Under the pieces are notes generated by a model, which was not told the DNA's origin, did no database searches, and was given only the letters and a program-made list of their open reading frames with translations. The position numbers and the translations under genes were made by a program. A stretch of 64,000 bases of DNA, taken from contig JABAKD010000003.1 of assembly GCA_012845835.1 (NCBI GenBank), forward strand, positions 557,984-621,983. The letters run 5' to 3'. The first letter of the stretch is position 1. Each line of letters begins with the position of its first letter. Shown in pieces: positions 53,903 through 64,000 of this stretch. Source of the stretch: Undaria pinnatifida (Eukaryota > Sar > Phaeophyceae > Laminariales > Alariaceae).

Positions 53903-54060
53903 GAGAAGCAAGGGACAGCGTGATGATCATGGGAGACCAACCAGAAAAGCTAGACGCTTTCCCCAATTGCGCCACCGCTGCCAAAGGCGTCAAAGGACGG
54001 GAAAATACACCGTTTACAGCCATTATTTTACTCTCCAAGGCAGTGACTAGATAGATAAAA
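53903..54060 (+). pseudogene. Diverged tandem copy of the methyltransferase terminal exon and 3' flank
   Basis: AAGCAAGGGACAGCGTGATG reads ARDSVMIMGDQPEKLDAF, against TRDSVLIMGDQGKLEGLA of exon 7. Further similarity covers the NCATAA end and the downstream CTCCAA(C/G)(A/G)CAGTGACTAGATA. The 5' half of the exon, including its acceptor, is missing or diverged. The frame stays open longer than in exon 7 (to TAG near 54050). Probably a partial duplicate; use as an alternative terminal exon is possible but unsupported. Confidence 0.65.
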
Positions 54061-54309
54061 AAATGGGGGAAAAAATACACTCATTCGAGGCATCGACTTA
54101 AGTTCCTCTTTCGAGGAAGACGATATAGCTGCGTAGTTCGATGTCGCCTCCAACGACCATCCCTCGAATATGGAAGCCTACCAATGTCCTGAATTACTGT
54201 AGCATGAAAGAGGTACATTTCACCATCCCCCGTATGTATATACATACCTCGTAAGCAAGAACGCGCGACTACTAAAGGATTTCACACCTATGGCAGACCA
54301 TCGGTCCCC

Positions 54310-54720
54310 ACATGATGACTTAGATCGTTCAGAAAGATCTGTGTGGTTTAGCTCATGTTTCCGACCGGGAGCCGTGCGATCTGCGTGATCTATCTAGCAC
54401 ATATTTCCTGGTTTCGGATCTGTATTCCCTCATATACAGAGCCTGCACAACATCTCACAACGGCAGCTATTATAGGGTCTACTGTTGCAGATGCTCTATA
54501 TGATCTAAATGATCTAGATGATCTAGATGCTATAGATGCTCTAGACGCTCTATGATCTATATGATCTATATGATCTAGATGCTCTAGATGCTCTAGATTC
54601 TCTATGATCTATATGATCTATATGATCTATAGGATCTATACGATCTATACGATCAATAGGATCTATAGGATCTATATGATCTATATGATCTAGATCGTGA
54701 TATGTCCGAGGAGTGAAAAA
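54310..54720 (+). repeat. Dispersed repeat with expanded (GATCTA)n core
   Basis: Starts like 26515-26770 (CCATCGGTCCCCACATGATG, TCATGTTTCCGACCGGGAGC, CAACATCTCACAACGGCAGC), but the GATCTA/TATGATC core has grown to about 200 bp (54495-54700). Ends AGATCGTGATATGTC, as in copy 1. Confidence 0.8.
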
Positions 54721-54827
54721 AATGGATTTACCGTACATGGGCAAGCACGCACGGCCACTCTCAGCGGGCAGGCAAGGCATGCGCGATCATTTTCACTCAA
54801 GACCCAGCACAAGCACGCCCCATTAAT

Positions 54828-54965
54828 GTTGACGTTGATGTTGATGTTGATGTTGATGTTGATGTTAACGTTGATGCTGATGTTGATGTTGATGTTGATG
54901 TTGACGTTGATGTTGACGTTGATGTTGATGTTGCTGTTGATGTTGATGTTCATGTTCATGTTGAT
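54828..54965 (+). repeat. (TTGATG)n hexanucleotide repeat
   Basis: About 22 TTGATG units with TTGACG and TTCATG variants. It gives artificial MLMLML and NININV frames. Confidence 0.95.
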
Positions 54966-56300
54966 GGGATACGTAGTACCAGGTATATAATATGTAATAT
55001 ATTGGCTTCCCTCGCTGCACCCGCTCTTTTTACCGCCGGAACATCCGGCAAGAGGTTGCCGTATAGGGGCATTGCCTTAGGGATGGAGCAAACTACTATC
55101 CCTGCAAGCACGCGCTACGGCAGAGGTACAGTACCTTTTTTTGGCCTAAATATCTCTGACTGATGATGGGGTTCCCCAGTTCCCAACCAAGGAACACCCC
55201 AATAGTGTTCGAATCCGTTTCTTGGCCCTCCGAAGCGTGACGGGCTTACCCGTTGTACGGACAGATCTGAGACGGTGGGGTTTATTAGAGATGCTGCTTG
55301 TCAGTAACCATCATGTCGTTGCTTTCGATAACAGATTAAAGTCATCTGGTATACATTGCGACTTGTTCGTACAGCAGACAGTTATAATACGTCTGTTAAG
55401 ATGTCGTTAATCGATGCGGTATTTAGCATGCAGAAGTCTCAGCAGTAATAACCTGGATATATGAGACACAGCAGCTTAATAACTTGGATATGTGATGCAC
55501 AGCAGCTTACTGGTTCGCCATATCCAAAAGCTGGCACATGTAGTACGTACGAGCAATGCGGTGTAATCCAATAATGCGGCGGAATAACGTACCTGGAACG
55601 TATAGCAACATTCACGGAATATTACTTTAGGTTGGCTGTCGGGACGTTGACGTAGCTAACCTCCCAGAAGCAAACCTCAGGGAACGTTGCCATAGGCACG
55701 GTAGACCACGAGCAAGCCTCAGGAAACGCTGCTGTGGGTAGATCAGACAACTACCCGTAGAGTACATGTGTCCGTAGATTAAGGCGTTGTGCCGTCTCGA
55801 TCAGGTGATGATCAGGCCCACCTTGATCACTCCTTTTTGCTCACCACCAGCTTTCATCTGCTGAGCAAATAAATCGTCAATCAACATAACGGCTTGGGGT
55901 CGCCGGCCAACGAACTTCTTCTCTTTTCTTCTTTGAAGCTCTTCTAACAGCGCACTTAACCATGAGTCTGCGTTAGCCTCTAAACATTATACAGGCTGTG
56001 TCTTGATCGGGTCATCCGCAAGCGAGCCTACGCAAGCGTATACCAGCTACGGGCTGGCACACGCTACACACCGCCGCCTAAAGTTCAACAGAGGGTTGCG
56101 AGCAGAAATGGTCAAGCGCATACTGCCTACAAGGTTCCCGCTCTGGAGGGAGTAGGCTTGGATCCTGGGGTGTCGCAAGTTGAAAAGGGAGGAACAACTC
56201 TTTGAAAAGTACGTAAAAACAGCATACCTGGTAGTTAGCTACTGCGCAAGTAACCCGCAAGTTCGAAGTTTTAGTTTATATTTAGCTCACTAGTCGGGCA
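54966..56300. other. Gene-free sequence
   Basis: No exon or element of known type. A weak local duplication (AGCAAACCTCAGGGAACGTT and AGCAAGCCTCAGGAAACGCT) at about 55665-55730, and AGCAGTAATAACCTGGATAT / AGCAGCTTAATAACTTGGAT at 55440-55490. Confidence 0.4.
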
Positions 56301-56309
56301 TCCATATAT

Positions 56310-56480
56310 ATGCGGAAAGCGCGAGAGCGTGAGCTAGCTACAACACTCGATGAAAATCGACGAGCAGTGGGATTGCTGAACCCTGTGCTTGATGAAAATT
56401 GAAGGCAAGAACCGGTGGGGGGAAGGGGCGACACCTGTGACCACGGCTTGTCCAGAAGCTGGACAGTAGATGTGTGTGAA
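56310..56480 (+). mobile_element. SINE body fragment, plus orientation
   Basis: GCGAGAGCGTGAGCTAGCTA, TCGATGAAAATCGACGAGCA, GTGGGATTGCTGAACCC and GTGACCACGGCTTGTCC match the SINE body. The tRNA-like head is missing. Confidence 0.7.
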
Positions 56481-56689
56481 CAAAATAAAAATAAAAATAA
56501 AAACTTTTCAAGCTCAAGTAGAGAAGCCCACTCAGCTCGGTCACAGCTTCGGTGACTTGAGTAGCCTGGTGGATAGTGCTTTATATCTAACGCCCCACTC
56601 GCAATCAAAATCGGCCTGAGTAATAAACACCTATACGCAGTTGATATCACGTCATTATCTTTCTGACCATCCATGACGTAGTTTTCAAT

Positions 56690-57560
56690 TATTTTCCCCC
56701 CAACCCCGCCCCCCCCCCCCCCCCCCCCCCCCTCCAACGCCCCCTCTTTTCCGACCACCTGCACGATCGCCTAGACCTAGCACCACGCGTATAACAAGCT
56801 GCTACATATCTTTGATCTCACAGCCGAAGTGTATTTGAATATTATTTGTGACCTAAACCTCCTAAAAAATCCCCCCCCCCCCTCTTGCTCTCCCTTACTC
56901 AAACGCCCCACCAAATATCGAAATCTGCCACATCAATAAACACTTCACGCACAAGATATCACCTCATTATCTTTCGAGAGCCATCCATGCCGCTGTGTCC
57001 CCCCCCCCCCCCCCCGCCTCGAACGCCCCCTTCTTCCCCATCACCCGCACCATCGCCTAGACCTAGCACCACACGTATAACAAACACCTCACCTAAAGCC
57101 CTTCCTCCCCCCCCCCCCCCCCCCCCCCGCCCCCCCCCCCGCCCCCACCCCCCACCTCCCCCCCAACCCATCCCAACCCCACCCCCTCGAACACTCCACC
57201 CTCTCTTTACTCACTGATTGTACGACTTACCCCAGGATATACATGATAAACTGATGTATTATTTCCAAAACCGTCACATTTATCCCCTCAAAATAATGTA
57301 TAGTTTCCAGGCACATATTGAGCTGCCCCCCCCGCCCCCCCCACCCCCCCCGCCCCAACCCCCCCCCCCCCCCCCGCCCCCAATAACATACTGGTGCCAA
57401 AACCGTCAGATTTATCCCCTCGAAAGGATTTATTGCTTACATGCACAAATTGCCCCCTTCCCCCCCCCCCCCCCCCCCCCTCCAAACCCGCTCGCTTTTG
57501 ATCAAAACCAGGCCCCCACGTCCTTCAAAACTCCGCCCTCCCCCCCTCACCGGTTATTCA
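56690..57560 (+). repeat. C-homopolymer-rich region
   Basis: Long C runs (24 C at 56709-56732; further runs near 56999-57015, 57107-57128, 57325-57375 and 57460-57480) are embedded in diverged copies of one unit (ATCACCTCATTATCTTTC, CATCCATG, CGCCTAGACCTAGCACCAC at 56665-56800 and 56945-57085). Strong strand asymmetry; coding-looking Pro- or Gly-rich frames are artefacts. Confidence 0.9.
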
Positions 57561-57605
57561 ACTTACAAATCACTTGATAAAAGGATACATTTCCCTTCAC
57601 AGCTG

Positions 57606-57843
57606 TCAGATTATGTCCCCCTCAGAAACGGGTTTTATAGTTCCCGCGCACAGACTGACTAAAATCATCCTGTTGACCCTGATAGCTACACTGTAGTTGT
57701 AAGGGGAGTCGCCGACCTATATCCTTAATGAGGACACACAACTCGTAATGCGCGCGATCGGAGTATCACACACAGCTTGCAAAGATGAGTTTCGACGAAA
57801 TCTTCGATCTCACAGCTGGAGTGTATTTTCATTTTTTATAATA
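57606..57843 (+). repeat. 230-bp dispersed repeat ending in the GCTTGCAAA MITE arm, copy 2
   Basis: Near-identical to 36812-37035, with a 12-bp insertion (CACTGTAGTTGT) near 57690. High identity over 21 kb suggests recent movement or conversion. Confidence 0.85.
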
Positions 57844-58440
57844 ACTATTAAGAATAGAATATCTTTTTGCTTTGTTTTGTGATACGTACGGTTTATTGTG
57901 CAACTACAACATTAGACTATGGGATTATATAATCGGTTTTCAATGCACATCCCCTTTTTTTTCTCAAAAGTCGGTACAAGAGATCCTGCCAAGCGAGTCC
58001 TCACATGAGGACGCTCAGAAGGATCATGTGCACTCCTACCGCCGTAGAATGCCTCGCCTACTAAATAACCCTCACGGGGATAGGGGACGCGAATGTCGCG
58101 GAAACCCGGGGATTAGCCTTATCCACGTCCACGGTCGAAAAAGTTGAAAAAAAACGCTTGCCACGCGCGACACACTGCACGGATCACGCCCAAACCGCCA
58201 CGACAGTGAGACCGCAGGGCCCGAATTTTGTGTCCACCCCCTTGAGCGTTTCGGAGATAAAAAGGTGCGAGTAGCACGAAGAGATGTGTCCGAAAACGGA
58301 GACAAAAATGGCAATAAATAATAATGCTGGTGTTTGCTCTCACGTTGAACCCTTCTTGGGGGCGCTTCAGACTCAAAATTTGACAAAGATCAAGGCTACG
58401 GTGCAGGGGAGTATCCCCTTTGTTCCTCTGCGGTGTTAGA
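57844..58440. other. Gene-free sequence
   Basis: Frames on both strands (57872-58147 plus; 58072-58445 minus) have no motif or splice partner. Nothing recognised. Confidence 0.35.
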
Positions 58441-58441
58441 G

Positions 58442-58699
58442 CCATCCCACGGTAGCGTAGGGTTGCAGCAGAAAGTCCCTGAGCTCCTTACATGAGGAAC
58501 TCAATATTCTCACCCGATACTACATGACTTCGAAGGCATTCGCGCTCGCACAACCCGATCAAGCTTCTATGCCTTAGTGCTAAAACAATACGTACTCGTG
58601 AAACTACTTGATTAATGACCAACCGGTAGTTCCTCACTTGCGGAGCTCAATTGGCCAGGGACTTTTTCGCGCAGAAAGTGCAACCCCTACCGTGGGATG
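58442..58699. mobile_element. MITE, type copy of the CCCACGGTAGGGTTGC family
   Basis: The left end ATCCCACGGTAGCGTAGGGTTGCA and right end TGCAACCCCTACCGTGGGAT are inverted (one 4-nt indel). Subterminal AAGTCCCTGAGCTCC and GAGCTCAATTGGCCAGGGACTT extend the symmetry. 258 bp, non-coding. The best-preserved copy of the family. Confidence 0.75.
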
Positions 58700-58771
58700 A
58701 CTCCAAGGTCTAAGCCAGTCGCACGAGTGACTCTGTACCTCACTGCCAAAAGCACGTCAGGCGATTTGCTC

Positions 58772-59790
58772 GGCGCAGCGTAGCTAACCATCCAATTGGG
58801 GATCCGCATCGAAAAATTTAAGCAGCACGAAAAAGCCTATGACCGCGCGTGGAACGGGGGGGGGTGGGTCACTCGCGCGAGTGACCCCGAGTCACTGCAA
58901 ACAAAAGCCCTTTATAAAGGGACATGACCTTTATTATGGTACAGTAGCATTGGTCGAAAAACTAATTCTACGATAGCCCCCCCCAAAAAAACTGCGATTT
59001 TCTTCAACTTGCGTTTCATAGCTGCTCGACACGAGGATGCAACAGAAAGAAATCTGTCACTCTATTTTCTCACTTGCAGAGGGTGATCGAACGATGGCGT
59101 CGGCGGAGTGGTAAGGGGCACCGTCTTTCAGGAGATACAGCTGGGAGCTGGTTTCAAAACCGACGATTTCGTTCAAGAAAAAGTTGAGGGGGCTAGCGTA
59201 GAACGACTCGAAACCAAAAGAAAAACTGGCGATGAACCAGGCTTCGGTAGGGGGGATGTCAATACTCCCCCTTAATGCAACTTTTTTTCACTACCGGATC
59301 TGAGCCACCCGCACGCCAGCGACTCTGTACCTCTCTCACCAAAAACGACTTGACGCGTGCTACGACAAAGTTTTCCTTCGTACACCTCTCTTTGGCTGTT
59401 TCGTTTTTTCTGAATGACGGGGCTCCTTAACCAAAAATCGTCGGAAGTTCGCCATTTTTTTGCCTGATTCTCGTTGTATATACCTTATAGGCCATGCATG
59501 GGATGTTCTATCCGACGGTGGCAGTCTTGTTTTTCTCCAAATCAGTTTTCGGGTTAAGAAAGGTTAAGAAGGACATGACTTAACCTCTTTCCGAAGCGAG
59601 GAACCTCAGAACAAAAGTGGTGAACGTCTATCGCGGCACGCGTCAATTCAGAAAGCAATGTCTTTTTAGCGCAGCGCAGCTTACTGCTCCAATTGCGGAT
59701 TCACATCTCGCAAAATTATTCCATCACGAAAGCGTGAGCCCGCAAGACGAGCAGGGGGCTCACTCTCGCAAGTGACCCTCCGATCCACGG
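58772..59790. repeat. Direct repeat pair about 900 bp apart
   Basis: GCGCAGCGTAGCTAACCATC...CAATTGGGGATCCGCATC (58772 onward) and GCGCAGCGCAGCTTACTGCT...CAATTGCGGATTCACATC (59669 onward) are diverged copies, both followed by a CACTCGC(G/A)CGAGTGACCC-like motif. A CTACGATAGAGG-family piece (59340-59670) lies between them. Confidence 0.6.
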
Positions 59791-59837
59791 CAAACGAAGG
59801 CCCCGAAAGGGACCCCCCCCCCCTACCATACCGAAGC

Positions 59838-59990
59838 CTGCGACTCGCCGAACATCTCACGGCGTTTTTCGCGCTTGGTGCAAGCAATGCCTGTCTGGTC
59901 GGTGAAGACCCGATGTGCTCCTTTCCGGCATAGCAGGGATGCGAGGGTCTAGGGTCATACGACTACGGCCATGCACAAACTGAGTGCACC
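59838..59990 (+). repeat. Dispersed repeat CGACTCGCCGAACA, copy 2
   Basis: Matches 51545-51715. See that entry for the landmarks. Confidence 0.65.
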
Positions 59991-60279
59991 TCCCCCCTCC
60001 TCCAGCCGTAGCCTCGGTCGATTAGAGCGTCGGCCACACATGAAGTAGTCCGAGACAATATTTATACTGCTGGTGTAGAATAGAGATGCGTTCGAGCAGC
60101 ACAACGCAGGAAGCCGTGAGGCAAGAGATGAGGCATGAACATAGCTCGGATCGCCTTATCAAGTTGTTCCTACAGCAGTAAACGCTTGGTTAGATCCCTC
60201 GCTCGTCGGTCTTTGGGGTATGCACACTAGGATCAAGTTATAATCAAGTCCCAAAAAGGGTAAATCGGCGCACATGCTA

Positions 60280-60540
60280 CGTACGGTTAGGGTTGCACCC
60301 GTTTTTCTGTGAGGCTCGTAACCACTTAAGGAGCAAAAAAAAACGAACGTGAAAGAAACCCGATGAATAAAATCCCGTGTGGCCTATAGGTAAAAAAAAA
60401 TTAAAAAAATCGTTTTTAATATCACAATACAAGTCTGAATTTCGGGCGATTTCGGGTTAAGGAGGCCCATCCCTTCATTCAGATTGTTTTTGCCCAAAAA
60501 CGGTACACCTCTACTATCGTACGTAGCACCCGCCCGTTAA
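60280..60540. mobile_element. CTACGATAGAGG-family MITE copy
   Basis: CTACGTACGGTTAGGGTTGC, GGCGATTTCGGGTTAAGGAG, TCATTCAGATTG and ACACCTCTACTATCGTACGT. Non-coding. Confidence 0.5.
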
Positions 60541-60579
60541 CTCGCATAGTCAAGTCCGTGGTCACAGGAAAGGCTCCAG

Positions 60580-60775
60580 TCCCTCTTTTGTTTTGTCATC
60601 ATCCCATTTTTTCATTATCCTCGCACTAATCTCGCGCTCTCCCTCCCAGTAGTAACTCAGATCCGGGGTCACATAGCGGCAGGCCCTTCTCCCCCCTCCC
60701 CACTACGGTACGCGCCTTCATTTTTATCGCGAGAAGAAATCAGCATTTTCTTCCCTTGTCGACTCGCGTCGGACT
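60580..60775 (-). mobile_element. SINE-like element, third copy
   Basis: TCAGATCCGGGGTCACATAG, CCCCACTACGGTACGCGCCT, TTTTTATCGCGAGAAGAAAT and TTGTCGACTCGCGTCGGA match 29577-29775 and 29885-30080. Confidence 0.65.
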
Positions 60776-61364
60776 CTGGAGTACAGGAATAATACCCAAG
60801 AAAATGATCAAAGCAAACCAAAAGTGGTATTATACGTTGAGGTATAGTATGAAAATAAAACAAACTCCAAGATGTGAGATCGAAGATTTCGTCGAAACTC
60901 ATATTTGCAAGTTGTGCGTGATACTGCGATCGCAGGTATATACATAAAGCAGCTGAAGCTCAAGCCGTACGTCCGCCAAAAAACAAAATAAAACAAACGA
61001 AATCGGAAGTTTCAGCACGTATTATACATTATACGAAGAATCAGGCCCACATGACACTGGTACGTGATACGTTTTCAAGACTCGCAGCTGAAACCGACAA
61101 CGTACCTGGTACACCGCATGATGCCACCAAGGAATAAAAGCCGAAAACGTACAAATCCGAGGAGAAAAAGACTAGGCTCAGACAAATTACGTGCACCCCT
61201 AGTTCTCTTGTAATGCTACAATCCATGTGTGTGTCAATTTAACTCAAAGCCATTCGATCGCAATCCAGCGCTATAGCTGGCGCATCCTTCAGTTCCCGTG
61301 GTGGCGACTTTTCATGGGTTTAGCTACAGCTCAACTCGAGGGAGGTCTAACCCTCAGCGACCTC

Positions 61365-61475
61365 TTCTGGAGAAGCCGTGGTCACAGGAGTCGCCCTTCT
61401 CCCCCCCCTCGGTATACGCCTTCGTTTTCATCGCGCATACATATATATATACATATGTATAAGGGTTAGCATTCC
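61365..61475 (-). mobile_element. SINE body fragment
   Basis: AGAAGCCGTGGTCACAGGAG, GTATACGCCTTCGTTTTCATCGC and GGGTTAGCATTCCC match the SINE body on the minus strand. Confidence 0.55.
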
Positions 61476-61483
61476 CGCAGCTC

Positions 61484-61895
61484 CGCTCTCAACAACATGA
61501 GAAAAAGGTACATAATGGAATGTACCGTTAACAAGACACAGAATGTACCTTAAAAGACACGTCAATGTACCTTTAAAGACACAGAACGCGCCTGTAAGAA
61601 CACATGATATACCAAAAGACGCAGGATGTACCTTTAAAAGACACCACCCAACCTATCTTTTCGGTTACCGACCCCGTCGATTTCCATCGAAATCTTCTCA
61701 CCCGCGCTCTCAACAACATGAGAAAAAGGTACATAATGTAAATGTACCGTTAACAAGACACAGAAAATACCTTCAAAGACACATTGATTTATGTACCTTT
61801 AAAGACACATAACGTGCCTGTAAAAACACATAATATACCTTTAAAAGACACAAAACGTACCTTTAAAAGACACCACCCAACGTATGTTTTCGGTT
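61484..61895 (+). repeat. Tandem duplication, about 220 bp, TACCTTTAAAGACACA-rich
   Basis: Copies at about 61484-61670 and 61702-61895, both starting CGCTCTCAACAACATGAGAA and ending ACACCACCCAACCTATCTTTTC (CGTATGTTTTC in copy 2) then CCGACCCCG. Internally each has several TGTACCTTTAAAGACAC sub-units. A B-box-like GGGTTTCGATCCTCG follows on the minus strand (61905-61925), hinting at a further tRNA-derived element. Confidence 0.8.
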
Positions 61896-62039
61896 TCCGA
61901 CCCCGCCGAGGATCGAAACCCTGGCTCACACGCACAGCGAAAGTGCCAATTAACAGTTTGGAGCTACTTACCACGCTGCAAAAATGCCAAGGTTTTTCAA
62001 GGACCACGACTCGGTCCGCAGGCTGCATCAGGAGGTTTT

Positions 62040-62160
62040 TAAAACCTCGTCGGTCGAGTCGGGTCGGGTCAGGAGCTGTTTGAAATATCACGGGTCGGAT
62101 CGGGTCGGGTCGGGTCGAGTCGAGAGGTTTCTACTCTCGCGGGTCGGGCCGGGTCACCCT
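62040..62160 (+). repeat. GGGTC-rich pentamer tract
   Basis: Short runs of GGGTC/GAGTC (CGGGTCGGGTCGGGTCGAGT) around an ACTCTCGCGGG motif. Origin unclear. Confidence 0.6.
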
Positions 62161-62384
62161 GTACCCAAAATGTGACCCGCGAGAAATTATCCGAAGCGTG
62201 AAAGGCCCTGAAAAAAAATACTGTCCGACCCTATTTGCACGTGTTTTTTCCCTCAAACCGCGGGTGATTTATCAAAAGGAGGGGTTAAGGCCGCCCTATA
62301 TACACCTCGAATCAAAGGCGTCAGGAGACGGTCAGTCAAGGAAAAACGTCCAGCGTTCAAGGGTGTCAAACCGATCGATTCACA

Positions 62385-62780
62385 CTAAAAGCTAGTAGTT
62401 TGGCGTCAGTCAAAGTAAAACATTGGAAGATTGCCGTCTGTTAAGGGCTGAAAGTGCCGTCTCCCGACATCTTCCACATTAAAAGCTAGTATTTTGGCGT
62501 CAGTCAAGGTAAAAAATTGGAAAATTGTCGTCCGTCAAGGGCTAAAAGTGCCGTCTCCCGACATATTCCACCCTAAAACCTACCAGGTAGTAGTTTGGCG
62601 TCAGTCAAGGTAAAATATTGAAAAATTGCCGTCCGTCAAGGGCTGAAAGTGCCGCCTCCCGACATCTTTCACACTAAAACCTCAGTAGTTTGCCGCCAGT
62701 CAAGGTAAAACATTGAAAAATTGAACATTGCCGTCTACAGTCAAGGCGTCAAAGAATTTAAGTGCCGTTTCCTGACATTC
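62385..62780 (+). repeat. Tandem repeat of about 92 bp, 4 copies
   Basis: Unit: AGTTTGGCGTCAGTCAAGGT, AAAACATTGGAAAATTGCCG, TC(C/T)GTCAAGGGCTGAAAGTG, CCGTCTCCCGACATCTTCCA. The first three copies are regular; the fourth is degraded. Confidence 0.9.
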
Positions 62781-64000
62781 TAGCCTAGAACTAAACAGAC
62801 GAAACTGTCGACGAAAACGTCCCCCCCACCCCCCCCCGGCCACCACGTTCAGAGACTGATTGGTTCAACTTCTTCGCATCACCCTGTTTACCCTGGTACT
62901 ACCATGCTAAATTTTACCAGGTATATTGATCATAGAGTAGTGGTCTAATCACATGAGGAATTGCTGCTGAACTACTACATAACGCGATGAAAACCTGCCT
63001 CCCATGACCGATGGCCACTAAAGGGCGCGGATGGCCGACGCCCGGAGCTAGAAAACGGTAAAACAAAAAAATAGTGCCAAGCTGCGTATTGGATTCTCAC
63101 CCCCTCCTCGTTCTCCCGCCCTCTACCACCAAAAGGAACGAAGGCGGGTCGTGCATAACATACATAGCGCCAATCTACGTACTGGACCCCCCCCCTCTCC
63201 CCCCGCTTCCCGCCGTCCTCCCGCATTCACCGAGGACAAATAAAACGTGCACCGCCCTGTCCGAAAAGTACAAGGACCGTCCTTCTATTTCCAGAGAAGA
63301 GTGGTGAAACTAAACAAAACAGTAAAAACTGTGCCGACCGCGCTGACGCTTTCGAGACATTGCAAAGCTGCATCGATTGCGATACATCATCTACACGCGC
63401 ACGTAGTAGACGACCGCGAGAGAGCAGTTAGACTTTTGATTGTGATAAATCAATTATTATAACCGTGGCTGTCGACACGCACGTTGCTGGTTGCCAAAAG
63501 CTAACTTCTTGCCAAGTCGATCGAAAGGACTCAGTTACAAGTCGATTTCGATCAATCAGCCACACACACCGATCGACACATAAACCAACGACAAAAAAAA
63601 GAAAACACACATCATACCCGGGGAGAAAAAACGCGAGAAACCAAGTTAAATAATGCACTCGTACACGCCTTTGAAAAATCAACCGACAAACAAATGCTTG
63701 CGACGCAATCAACCCTAAATACGTACAAAGTACACCTTGATAGCGGCAAAATTACAAGGGTATGTTAGGTGTCAAGGAAATAGTGGGGCACTAGTCCGTT
63801 TGACCACTTACTTGCAAAAGGTTAACCAACAGCTTACCCAAACTAAGCCTTATAACATAGGTAAGGTATACCTATATGTTAAGATACGGCCTCGAAAGGC
63901 CTGTAGGTATCCGAATTTTAGATCATTAGGATGGGTTTCGTATGATAAGGTTGGCGGTTTATATTCGGGGAAGTTAGGAATTAGATCGGAGGCACGCGCC
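62781..64000. other. Gene-free right end
   Basis: Contains two diverged copies of GT(G/A)CCAAGCTGCGTATTGGA / GCGCCAATCTACGTACTGGA (63072-63200) and, at 63878-63898, GTTAAGATACGGCCTCGAAA, also present at 53434-53453. No exon supported. Confidence 0.4.

Noticed and set aside
62040..62160. Telomere-like repeat
   Set aside because: GGGTC pentamers are short and irregular, do not match the TTAGGG-type repeats expected for stramenopiles, and lie between ordinary repeats.

Overview
This is eukaryotic nuclear DNA, most probably from a stramenopile alga with a red-derived secondary plastid, and best matching a brown alga (Phaeophyceae). The evidence is: GT-AG-split genes with very large introns; a predicted plastid protein whose signal peptide is followed by an aromatic residue at the cleavage site (ARA|WSF), as in heterokont bipartite presequences; and a degenerate LTR-retrotransposon polyprotein with a chromo/Tudor-like C-terminal region that I associate with brown-algal genomes. 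The clade call is inference; no rRNA or organelle marker is present.

Most open reading frames in the window are repeat noise. By matching splice sites, reading phase and domain logic I assemble three convincing split genes and one weaker one. (1) A minus-strand gene for a plastid-targeted PDZ protein with a ferredoxin-like beta-grasp start: exon 1 at 24069-23773, exon 2 at 1192-884, separated by a 22.6-kb intron; it runs on past the left edge. (2) A plus-strand five-exon gene (24290-31112) for a 233-residue membrane-anchored J-domain co-chaperone, divergent from gene 1 across a 220-bp shared promoter. (3) A plus-strand seven-exon gene (37548-53780) for a 414-residue class I SAM-dependent methyltransferase with an N-terminal signal or anchor segment; all six introns are phase 0 and one uses a GC donor. 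(4) A candidate plus-strand gene (exons about 20090-21755) nested inside the giant intron of gene 1.

Layout: 1-1.2 kb, 3' part of gene 1 with duplicated exon fragments; 1.2-23.8 kb, giant intron packed with segmental arrays (3.8-8.5, 8.9-10.6 kb), SINEs, a 205-bp satellite, a clean non-autonomous hAT element (18748-19592), GC-rich GGCCCGGCCC arrays and the nested gene; 24.1-31.1 kb, J-domain gene; 31.1-37.5 kb, intergenic with a TIR transposon carrying a perfect 18-bp hairpin; 37.5-53.8 kb, methyltransferase gene, whose introns hold an LTR-element remnant, a LINE insertion with a perfect 17-bp target duplication and separate tandem arrays; 53.8-64 kb, gene-free repeats.

The three main genes do not form an evident pathway. 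The window is mainly a record of how transposons and tandem arrays fill introns while splice sites stay intact.
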